64,000 bases of DNA from Trogon surrucura (taxonomy: Eukaryota > Chordata > Aves > Trogoniformes > Trogonidae): positions 147,998,578-148,062,577 of the forward strand of contig CM036617.1 in NCBI GenBank assembly GCA_020746105.1. The letters run 5' to 3'. Shown here piece by piece: positions 39,480 through 48,827 of the stretch (its first letter is position 1; each line of letters opens with the position of its first letter). Below the pieces are notes generated by a model. The model saw only the letters and a list, made by a program, of their open reading frames with translations. It was not told where the DNA came from and searched no databases. The position numbers were made by a program, and so were the translations under genes.

Positions 39480-39840
39480 TTCTCCCTTTGAACTGTCATC
39501 TGATGAAGACTAGACTGAATTAGTCCATCCACAGAATGCAAACAGCATAGAAATGCATTTCAACAGGCGCCACGAAGGCATTTACATAATTACCTAACGT
39601 GCAAGGTCACAACGTGCTGTGCTAAATCTTTCACAGGTTGTAAACAGGCAATTTCTGCGGGACAAAAAACACAGGCAACATTGTTTTGCTCACCTATTAC
39701 AGTAGCCTCATCAAGAGCATCATTACGACACCAGGATATGTGATCAGAGAGGAAAATATTACAAATTTCATTCTCCCCTAGCATAACTGGAGGCACGCTG
39801 GTGGGCCAGGCCTTCCATTGCATTCAATAGATCTGTGACG
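39480..39840. promoter_or_regulatory. Candidate conserved non-coding element
   Basis: A repeat-free island with retained CpGs (GGCGCCACGAAGG at about 39566-39578, CTAACGTGC, CAACGTGC). It has an SF1/ERR-type nuclear-receptor half site CAAGGTCA (39602-39609) and an AT core TACATAATTACC next to it (39583-39594). The minus strand also carries a 77-codon frame (39590-39823) with an ALDEATVIG segment and a C-x2-C...H-x4-H arrangement that does not match zinc-finger spacing. I favour a regulatory element over an exon. Confidence 0.27.
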
Positions 39841-40280
39841 GTTTTTGGTCAAAGTTTCTGTCACAATTAGCTGCTTTCAGAAAATGTTAAAAATTTTACA
39901 CACGCGCCCATCCTTTGCAGTACACTTCGGAGTGCCAGGCTTTCGCTGCCCTTCAGCAAGCCATTCCTGCTCACAGGCCATCGGCTCTCCGTCCCTCAAC
40001 CCTTCTCACAGCAAGCACCGTGGTTTCATTTACACAGGGCTCATGTTTCTGCCATCTGCCCACCATATTGGTGGTAAGGTTTGAAAAATTACAGAACAAA
40101 GCAGAGCTTGTCCCTCTCCATCAGTCAATCCAAAGCCCGTACTGGCACCCAGCAGGCAGCCTCTACATCAACAACTAGTCAGTAGTCTGTGAAGGCTAAA
40201 AACAGCAAAAGATCTTCTCATTTCTTAGAAAGAATTTAAACGGGGTTGAGACTATATCAAGAGCTGGAAAGAGGTCTATT

Positions 40281-40316
40281 GAAAAAGAAGGGGGAAAAAA
40301 AGAAAAAAAAAAAAAA
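40281..40316 (+). repeat. 36-nt homopurine tract
   Basis: All bases from 40281 to 40316 are A or G, with a G5 block and a long A tail. Possible triplex-forming, probably variable in length. Confidence 0.85.
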
Positions 40317-40466
40317 TGACCCCATCAACCACATATGTGATAAACCCAAGGCAGCACAAAAATCCAGCTGACATGCTGGAACCAGAGATTTATTCGTCCC
40401 CCTTCTGCGAAGCTCCTTGACTTACAGCTACTCTAGAAGCCTCTCCTAATTCCAGGTATTGACTGG

Positions 40467-40760
40467 CTCTGCTGGCACCGCCCCTCAAAACAGACGATAA
40501 ATTTACTGGTGTCCATATTTCTAGGTTGGCTACTGTACATATTGTTACAGCCAGCCACAATGTTCGGACAGAAGGTCCTAGTATCCGTGATGTTCAGATA
40601 GAAGGTCCCAGTACCCGACTGTGACTGCAGCTGCTGGAGCAGCAGGGCTGTTCAGGCTCTATTTGGGGGGCACGGATCTGTGCAGTGTTTGGCTCTATGT
40701 TTGCAGTGCTTTAATAAATGTGCTGTCTGGTAAACTGTTTATTCTTGACTGGTACAGTTG
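40467..40760 (+). mobile_element. Possible retroviral-type LTR fragment
   Basis: A GC-richer 290-bp patch stands out from its AT-rich neighbours. It contains a 30-bp tandem duplication (listed separately), a GGGGGG-containing segment, then a TTTGCAGTGCTTTAATAAATGTG stretch with a polyadenylation signal AATAAA at 40713-40718. That order resembles the U3-R-U5 layout of avian endogenous retrovirus LTRs. No clear TG...CA ends, primer-binding site or viral genes are seen. The flanking 8-mer TTGACTGG occurs on both sides (40459-40466 and 40745-40752) but could be chance. No family recognised. Confidence 0.3.
40561..40620 (+). repeat. 30-bp tandem duplication
   Basis: The units 40561-40590 and 40591-40620 share the TGTTC.GA.AGAAGGTCC.AGTA.CCG pattern. 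The first 27 positions differ at four sites, all transitions, and the last three positions differ as well. Such 30-bp duplications occur in LTR enhancers, but they can arise anywhere. Confidence 0.85.
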
Positions 40761-43700
40761 CATCACAAACCTGCTAATGGCATCACAGTGGAAGGTTTGT
40801 CACAGTCATACTTTCCTGTTACAGCAGTCAGGAAGAAAAGAAAGCCACTGGGAAGAAACCATAATTAAAAAGCAAATATGTTTGTGTGAAATGAGTTAAC
40901 ACAGGCAAAACCTACGTAAGAGGAGAATGCAGAAATTCAGTATGGTCAAAAGCTTTTCCAGAAATGGAAATTCTTTATTGGGAGCTAGGGGAAGGTATTC
41001 AGACAATTATTACCTCCCATTCAGTTTGAGACTGTGCAAGCAGCTAGGACTGAAGACACCAGTTTCAGTAAGTAAAGTCAGTTGCTTCACGCTAGAAGTA
41101 GATACTGCAGAGAAAAAAGGTAATGTCTTTGGCATTAATGCAAAATAAAAATATTTGCACAGACTAAAAGGAGAGTTCCACAGCTAGACCTTATGTCAAT
41201 GCAAAGCAAAAATATCACAAGGTGCTCTGTCACTCTCTCAGCTTGGAGTCTAGCTTTTTTCAGCAAAGAAGACCATAAAACACTAAAATACCCCAAATCG
41301 GATCCCACAGAATGAAGCATTTCTGAATAGGTACTAACAATCTGGAAATGAGCCCCAGTTGGATGCTTAGTAAACAGCTGTCAGAATAAAAATCATATGT
41401 GACACACACCAATCAGAATATATGCATTGATCCTGCCATCTCAAGGGAATTCACAGTTGACTGCATTACACAGTTCCTTTAGCAGGTATCAAAGGTAAAA
41501 AAAAAAAGGAGGTGTGACAGCAAACTAGAAAGAGTTACTTGTTAAAAAAAAAAAAAAAACAGCCAATAAGAAGTATTAAAAGAAGTAATAAATTGGAGAA
41601 CGGAAACAAATATTGTAATTTTCAGATTAAAATAAATTAACATGGTCTGAAAATTAAAAACATCCCAGATTAAAACTCAGTCAGCCACACCATTAGTACA
41701 TTCCTCCCAGACCAAGTGGTCTGAGGAATTTATACATTTGGCATCGTATAAAATGTGCTATTCCTGGCAGGACTTCGAAACAGGGGAAGTGAAAGGGCCA
41801 GCAAGACAGGCAGAGCAACAGGGCCAGCCTCAAAGGAGGTGAGGGAAGGAGCTGTGGGGCTGCCCTGCCAGATTTTAATCACAGGCTGGTCGTTGTCTTT
41901 CACCACTAAGTAAAAGCACATTACGCTTAAACGCAGCATTCTCCTCTCCAAGTCAGCCCCCGTGCCGCTCACTCGCTCTTTTCTCCTACATAAATAGCCC
42001 ATCAGCTTTCAGTCATTTTTAATGTGTTCATTAAGGACCCCACGACAGGATCCTCAGGAGTACAGGTGCTAATAAACTACCTGCACAATGCAGCCCTCTA
42101 CTGCACGTTCTGGCTGCAATTTCCATTTCAGCCATCTGCCACTGGGCTAACTGGGTCGGCAGTTGGTTCAAATTCCCGAGCACCCGTATGGGCTGTTTGC
42201 TGGCATAAAGTGCTTTATGACCCAAACCCAGAGCATAAAAGTACCTTAACAAGATGTGCTCATCAGCCTGCCCTTTGATTAACCTGCAGCTCTGATACAT
42301 GTCACAATTCACAGGAAGTCCACAGCAAGTTTTATCACGAAATATGTCTGGATGACAACACATAGATGTCATTTCTTTTCATTTAATTAAAAAGTACAAA
42401 AGCCATAAGTAGGCAAGATATCCCTTTTATGAGGTTTAACACAGAGCAATTTCGAACTACGAAATACTAAATAATTTCCTTTTTCCATGCTAAGGCAACA
42501 CTTAAGGGGAAAAAATACAACAGCACCAAAATAAAACACCAAAAGCAACAGAAAATTCTTTACCCACAAGGAAAACCAGGTTTACGCACAAGGTTACCTT
42601 CCACGGACTAAGCAGCTGATCATCCTCAGGGGGATGGAAAGACTTGGGAAGTGTCTGTCACACACACCAGCAAAAGGGTAGAGAGCAAAGAGAAACTGAA
42701 AGCCACACAAGAAAAAAAACAGAAACTCCCAAACTACCAGGAGGGATAGAACAGAAGGACTCGTGCAAATCATCACATTTTCCCACAGCAACAGCATCCA
42801 TGTAGAACACATACAGCATTTCATGGTTGGGCTTGATTTTTTTGATGTTCTGAGCATTTATTGTGAGCATACTGCTCCTTCCAATTTTTAGGAAAGACTC
42901 CCACATCTGAGAAAACAAGGCAACTCACATCGAGTATACAAAAGAAGTCCTTTACTGAATTCCTGGGTGAAAGGCAAAGAAACACTACAAAGTTATTGGC
43001 ATCTGTTCAAACAAGCTACGTGGCAGGGGATATTAAATGTACTAACTCCATCACACAACTCAAATAATTCAGCTCATTGCCATAGATCAATCTCCATCAA
43101 CTCAAGTGCTTAAAGTAAGCCTTCGTGAGTTACTGCAAGATGTTGACCTGTACTTCTATGACAGAAGGTCATTATACCTGTCAGTCATTAAGGAGAAGTG
43201 AGAGTTTGACTGCACAGCAATCACTTACTCCAGCAAAAGAGGAACAAAAGCTATACTGTGCTTGGGAAGAGATTTGTTCTGCCTCTCTACCAAATTGTTG
43301 CCCAAGACAACATGGGCCTAAAGACTATTTCTTATCCAACAATGTGTTATACCTAAGGTGTTTGAATCTATTCCAAAAACGTGTTTGAGATTGCGGAGCA
43401 CCTCACTACAGTGGCTCATGGTGGTCCTGGGCACTAGGAGGGAGGGAAAAAAGCTGTGAGTTATAAACCAAATGGAAATTCAACTGCAGAAGTGTGCTCA
43501 TCAGGAGATATTTTGAAACTCGTTCTCCAGTTGCTCCTGACAGACCGAAAAAAAAAAAAAAACCCAAACAAAAAAAATACCTGCCTTAGAAGACAAACAA
43601 AGGAACCGGCAGCACTGCAGCAAGAAAGTAGTCTCCAGCTTCCTTCTGCATCCCAACCATGCTAGTTTTGCATGGACCTTTGCATAGATCCTTTGGCATA

Positions 43701-46518
43701 CCTGGCATCATGTCCCATCCCATTCTACTACCTCAGCTCCCCTGAAGACCATAACAACAAGCTTAAACAGCTACGGAATCCATGCACTTTTCTAGTTCTA
43801 CAAGCAAGGAGAAGCAAATGTAATATGATGAATCAGAGATGCAATGCTGATGTAAAGGCAGAGACACCAAGAAGAAAAGAAAGGAATTATAACAACCAAA
43901 TAAAGAATTTCTCCAAAGTTCACACACTAGATGTTGCCCACTTCCTTTGCACTCCCTTTATTGAATTTTTGTCTGTCTGAATAAGGATATGTAATGGGAA
44001 CTCAGTTCATGACCCTACTCCCATTACCGTATCTTGCATTTAATTGAAATGCGTAATCCCATGGAAGTCAAGACATTAACCCATTTGGGTGGAGTGACTA
44101 TTATTTCAAGCTTCATATTCTTCCTGAAGTTCCAGCTGCTGGAACTGTAAGACTCCGTGAGAATCCAAGGGTCTTGGTTGCAGGATTTTTGTTTTGTTTA
44201 TTTTAAAAGATATCTCAAGTTCTCATGCCTGTGCAGAAGAAAAAATAAAAATAAATAAAAGAAAAGCTAGTTTACTAACTGCTAGCTTCTTGGTGGGTTT
44301 TATTCTGCAATATTTTCTCTCCAACAGCATTTTTTACAGAATCTAACTATTCTTGATGAAAGTGATAGATTATATGGCCTATTCCTTCTGTAGCTTTACT
44401 GATGGTGATCTTCCACATGATGAGTCCAAGTTCATTTTCCTTCCTTGCATATAAAGAGTTGTAAAATGATTTCATAGGTTAGTTTAGACCACGGTGCAGG
44501 AAATGCTGGGGAAAGACACATATCTGCTATCCCAAAACTGTTTAGATAAGATAAAGAAAAGGTAACAAAACATTTACATAGCCTCAGAACAAAGGAACCA
44601 GGCCACAGTTCATCAACACCAACAATAACTGAATGACTGGGCAGGCGTGGAATTAAGCTACTGCACTCTCCATGAGCATCTCCATGGGAATTCACTAGAA
44701 TGCCTTATCTGCAATACCAATGTCATTAATTTCAAGAAGAAAATCCAACACGTTGCCTTAAAAATGGCTTCATTACTTTTTAATGGAAATTTCACATTGT
44801 TTTTTTGACTATGCTTTAAGCCTCATCACCGGATTCATGCGTTTTATTTGGTTTTGAAAGTGCCCCTTAGAACTAGAATAGTAGCTCGATATAACATCTT
44901 TTAAACAGTAGCACGAGACCATAATACAAGTACCACATCGGGTAGCATGCTGGCAAGACAACCACCTGTACCCCCTCCACCAGAAGAGCAAAATTAGTTG
45001 TCAGAAATAATTTGCTTGCTTGTTGTCCTGAAAGAAGTTGAGATATACTTTGTCTGGTTCTAAGGTGTTTATGTTTTCATTGAGAAGAAGAAAACATTTT
45101 TTTTCTAAAAAATTTCCAGCTTAAGGAGTCTCAAGTTACAGAAATGAAGCCCAATAAGCAAAAAAAGGATCATTGGTAATAAAGGTGAGAGAGAGAAATA
45201 GAATGAAGTGCACGCAAGAGAGCACACGTGTGTGTGTGTATTATATTAAGCTATGCATAAGCACAGCTTGGCCAAATTAAATTTTCAGTTAAACTCCCAT
45301 TAAAGAAAAGCAGATTACATGCAGTTAATTAAAAAATACCTTCTAATGATACTCACTCAGTAAAGTGTACTACAGCTATATAATGGTAAGGGAAATATTT
45401 GCCAAAAATCACTCAGACCACTGTGCTAACTAAATAGGTTAACTATTAGAGAAGAGAGCAGAGGGGTGCACTACCATCTCACCTTTATGCTGCAATCCCA
45501 AGAACTCTGACTGCCTGATGTGGATCTGCTCAGTTCACAGAGATGCTTCAAAAAGAGATCCAGCCATTTTCAAATGCCCTGCTAGGTTTCCTCTCCCTTT
45601 TCTGCAGCATCAAATGCTACCGATCACAGCTGGAAAAGCAATACAGAATGCGATGGAACCTCGGCTTCTAATAGTACATACTCTCTTAAGAGAAGTTATT
45701 AAAAATTATCTTCTCCATTTCACCTGAAAGAATGCTTAATGACTCCCCCCAAACAATTTACCATCAACATACATCTTAGCCTGAATGCTAAAGCCTGTAA
45801 TTAAGCCCAGTCTTTTCTGCATAATTGCAATACCACAGCATAATGCAAGAACCAGTATAGAAAAAAACCCAAACATTTACACGTGAAGCATCTTAATTTT
45901 TTAATTATTTTTTTAACATGTCTAAGGAATTAAAAATCAATTGCTTTCATCTTCAGGGCACTGCCTTCTCAGACCAAAGGAGGGAATGAAGGAATAGTTT
46001 CATTTGGCATTCTCTTGTATCAGAACATTTACCAAACAGCTCTTACGTAGAGCTTGTCATGGTGATTCATTTTAGTGCATCCAAGTCCTTCATGCAGCCC
46101 TAGCAGGCATTCCAGCTACAAATGAGTCATGAAACCCCTGACTGTGGTGGTGTGTAGGGAAGACTGAATCCTCCACCAAAGGAGTTACGCAAAAATAAAA
46201 GAAAAAGAAAAAAAAAAAGTATGCCACCATTACTTGAATAAAAAATGTGGAAGTAAACAAAGTCCTTGCCATGTTGAGAACAGCTGTCCTACAGCATTTA
46301 TAAAGTCTCTAAGTTACATAGTTAGATCCCTTTTCCCAGGGAAAGAAGTGCATTGTACTGCACAATATGGGAATAAGCATTGACTTACTAGTGGAGAGAA
46401 AAACAGTAATAAAGAAAAAAACATCAATCTACAACAATTTTAGTCAAACAACCAACCCGACAGTGCCAGAGGATTCCCATAGAGATGGTTGTAAGTGGAT
46501 AAAAACTTAACAGGAGGT
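40761..46518. other. Non-coding stretch with one enhancer-like island
   Basis: No gene recognised; open frames reach 113 codons (minus strand, 42031-42372) without a domain. Holds the 41.69-42.40-kb island, an A16 run (41544-41559), A-rich sequence at 43548-43577 and a short CACACGTGTGTG dinucleotide tract ending near 45239. Otherwise unremarkable AT-rich DNA. Confidence 0.55.
41690..42400. promoter_or_regulatory. Candidate enhancer with caudal-type sites
   Basis: Repeat-free, CpG-retaining island. It carries many CDX/posterior-HOX-like cores: GTATAAAA (41746-41753), CATAAAT (41989-41995), CTAATAAAC (42069-42077), the perfect inverted pair CATAAAG-TG-CTTTATG (42204-42219), CATAAAA (42234-42240) and TTTAATTAA (42382-42390). 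Other cores include TTTTTAATGTG and CATTAAGG near 42016-42035. The clustering suggests a developmental enhancer, but conservation and activity are untested. Minus-strand frames here (41730-42002, 42031-42372) look like by-products of GC-richer DNA. Confidence 0.33.
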
Positions 46519-47131
46519 AGAAATGTGCACTCACAGCCCAGAAAGCCAATTACATCCTGGGTTGCATCAAAAGAAGCACGGCCAGCAGGTCAAGGGAGGG
46601 GATTCTGCCCCTTACTCTGCTCTTGTGAGACCCCACCTGCAGTGCTGTGTTCAGCTCTGGGTCCTGCAACTAAGAAAGATGTGGACCTGCTCGAGTGGGT
46701 CCAGAGGAGGCCATGATGATGAGGGCTGGACACAGAGAGTTGGGTTTTTTCAGTCCAGAGAAGAGAAGGCCTTCAGGGAGGCCTTACAGCAGCCTCCCAG
46801 TACCTGAAGAGGGCCTATAGGAAAGAAGAGGAGGGACTCTTTATCACAGAGTGTAGTGACAGGACAAGAGTAACGTTTTCAGACTGAAAGAAGGTAGATT
46901 TAGATTAGATTTTAAGAAGAAATTCTTTACTGTTAGGGTGGTGAGACACTGGAACAGGTTGCCCAGTGAAGCTGTGGATGTCCCCTCCCCAGAAACGTTC
47001 AAGGCCAGGCTGGATGGGGCTTTGAGCAACCTGGTCTACTGGAAGGTGTCCCTGCCCATGGCGGGGGGGGGTTGGAACTAGACGATCTTTAAGGTCCCTT
47101 CCAACCCTGACAATTCTATGATTCTATGATT
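46519..47131 (+). mobile_element. 5'-truncated CR1 LINE of a second subfamily
   Basis: The sequence runs from 'aaatgtgcactcacagcccagaaagccaat' through 'gcatcaaaagaagcac.gccagcaggtcaagggagg' to 'ttggaactagacgatctttaaggtcccttccaaccc', ending in ATTCTATG octamers (47113-47131). This is the classic CR1 3' region, with ATTCTATG rather than the ATTCTGTG of the 17.8-kb copy. The body is clearly older than that copy. Compared with the family, about 30 bases coding for the EHLSYEDRL area are missing near 46730. No long ORF remains. Confidence 0.95.
46523..47026 (+). pseudogene. CR1 ORF2 C-terminal remnant, multiply broken
   Basis: Fragments of the CR1 ORF2 tail can be read in different frames. ALVRPHLQCCVQLW lies in the frame 46523-46807, and the segment equivalent to FRLDIRKKFFTVRV...RLPSEAVDVP follows downstream of 46880. 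Frameshifts and the deletion near 46730 break it, and the reverse transcriptase core lies beyond the truncated 5' end. Not functional. Confidence 0.8.
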
Positions 47132-48154
47132 ACACTGGAATCAGGATTCTTAGAATGTCAACATTCACTTTACCATGTCAGGCATCTACCTTGGCACAGT
47201 AAATTTTACCTCTTTGAAGCAGTTATGTGGATTAGAGAACAGACTATTACAGATACTGAGTATATCATTGCCCTTGCTTAATTCCAAAACAGAGAACAAG
47301 CTGTTCTGCTTTGCCCTGGACTTTTCATCCATGTTCCACACGTGCATTGTCTTTGGGTACATGTTTGACCTATCCATTCAGGCACAGAGATGCGAAGACA
47401 AGAAGTGAAATAACAATTATGCTAGTGTTACAAGATGTCCAATGAAGCCAATATGTAGGAAATGGATGACATACAGCATATCGATGAATCAGAGCCATAA
47501 CATGACCATAGGGTTGTTCAGTTTAAATCACATTAATTCAGAGAGCACAATTTTCCATTGAACTTGGAGCAATCCAGCTCAGAGCAGTGCAGCTCCCTGT
47601 TTTCTCAGGGGAACAATAAACAACCAAAACAGCAGCAAAGTAAGTGGGAAGTCACCTTTTTCCAGCAAGCATGACAGCACAAGATACAGGCATTTATCTT
47701 CCACCTCTCAAGATGGGCATGCATATACAAACTCAGACCCAAGACTACGCCTTCTCAACTTGGTGCAGTGCAGCACAGAGCTGGTTCAAATACCTAAAAC
47801 AATACAGCTGAAGAGTGAGCCAGGGTTCATTTGCTCAGTCAGAGAAAAATCATATTGCTTCTGGTAAGGAAACCAGCTTAAATTTACCCATGTCCCAGTG
47901 TGTACATATATGTCTATGGCACTATGTAAGTACCATAAACAACTATCTTATTCCTGTGTTTAGTTCCTTCAGATTTATTCACACAAGTCATCCCATCTGT
48001 TGCAAGACCGAACATTTACAGCTGATCCTGGTGTGACAACTTCATTCTGAAAACGAAAAATCCCTGCTTTCCAGTTCAAGAAAGCAAACCATTAGTCAGA
48101 GCAATCTCCGGGCAGTAAGAAACCACTGATTGAGTCTTTACTCCACCCAATTCA

Positions 48155-48260
48155 AAGGTCAGAGAGTAGTTTTCCATCCTACATTACTCTGTACCACACA
48201 GACTAGGAGCTGAACCAAGTCTTCCACATCTCAAGTCAGTCCCTTAACTGCCTACCACAC
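48155..48260 (-). repeat. Ancient tRNA-derived SINE trace (AmnSINE/MIR type)
   Basis: The string 'ggagctgaaccaagtcttccacatctcaagtcagtcccttaactgcctaccaca' parallels the reverse complement of the SINE head: 'gagctgggattcgaacccaggtc', then 'tctgactcc', then 'tgctctaaccactagaccac'. The tRNA-like B- and A-box area falls there. Diverged; family assignment is tentative. Confidence 0.45.
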
Positions 48261-48791
48261 ATCTGTGCACTCACGTGCACACACTCTCTCTCTGAATTTC
48301 TTCAGAAATCCCTCTTCCAAACATATTATCCCCCAAAAAACATCATCAAAACTGATGAGTCTTGCAAAAGACTCTGGCTCCAAAAAGAAAAAACATTCCA
48401 ACAAAATTTCAAATCCAAGTTTTCTGAGTAACGCTAGTATTGTCAGCAGTTGCCAAGATAACAAAACCAAAGTGCACTGGCAGAGTACAACTAATAATAC
48501 AAGACCATGAGCTAATTAGGATAGGAAACAGACTTCTGTGGTATTATGTTTGTATTGCTCAATGTTTGTGAGGTTTCAGGTGGTGTTAGATTGACCTGTA
48601 GTCTTCACTGTTACACTGGCATGCATCTAAAGCAAACGCTACACATGCAATAAGTTGCTCAGATATTTTCAGGAGCACAAAGATGAGTTAATCTAAACTA
48701 GACATAAAATAGATTTTAACATAGTCTATTTTTTAAACTGTCAGGAGAAAAAACATTCTCTTTAGAAAGCCATTTTATTCCCATTGACTGT

Positions 48792-48827
48792 GGGGAGGGA
48801 AAAAGGAAAGAGGAAAAAAAAAAAGAA
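48792..48827 (+). repeat. 36-nt homopurine tract
   Basis: Uninterrupted A/G from 48792 to 48827, starting GGGGAGGG and ending in an A-rich part. Potential triplex-forming sequence. Confidence 0.85.

Larger units (their letters stand above)
27379..40466. other. Non-coding stretch with enhancer-like islands
   Basis: No gene recognised. The longest open frames, about 130 codons (27598-27990 and 28965-29354), have no domain or splice context I can defend. The stretch holds three enhancer-like islands, one SINE trace, a G-rich run and a 36-nt purine tract, listed separately. The remainder is AT-rich DNA with many A runs and a small AAT repeat at about 32421-32436. Confidence 0.55.

Noticed and set aside
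39590..39823. C2H2 zinc-finger-like pattern in a minus-strand frame
   Set aside because: Spacing between the second cysteine and first histidine is longer than the canonical 12, the hydrophobic core positions do not fit, and only one unit exists.
45223..45240. CACACGTGTGTG tract as a possible regulatory palindrome
   Set aside because: Best explained as a short GT microsatellite.
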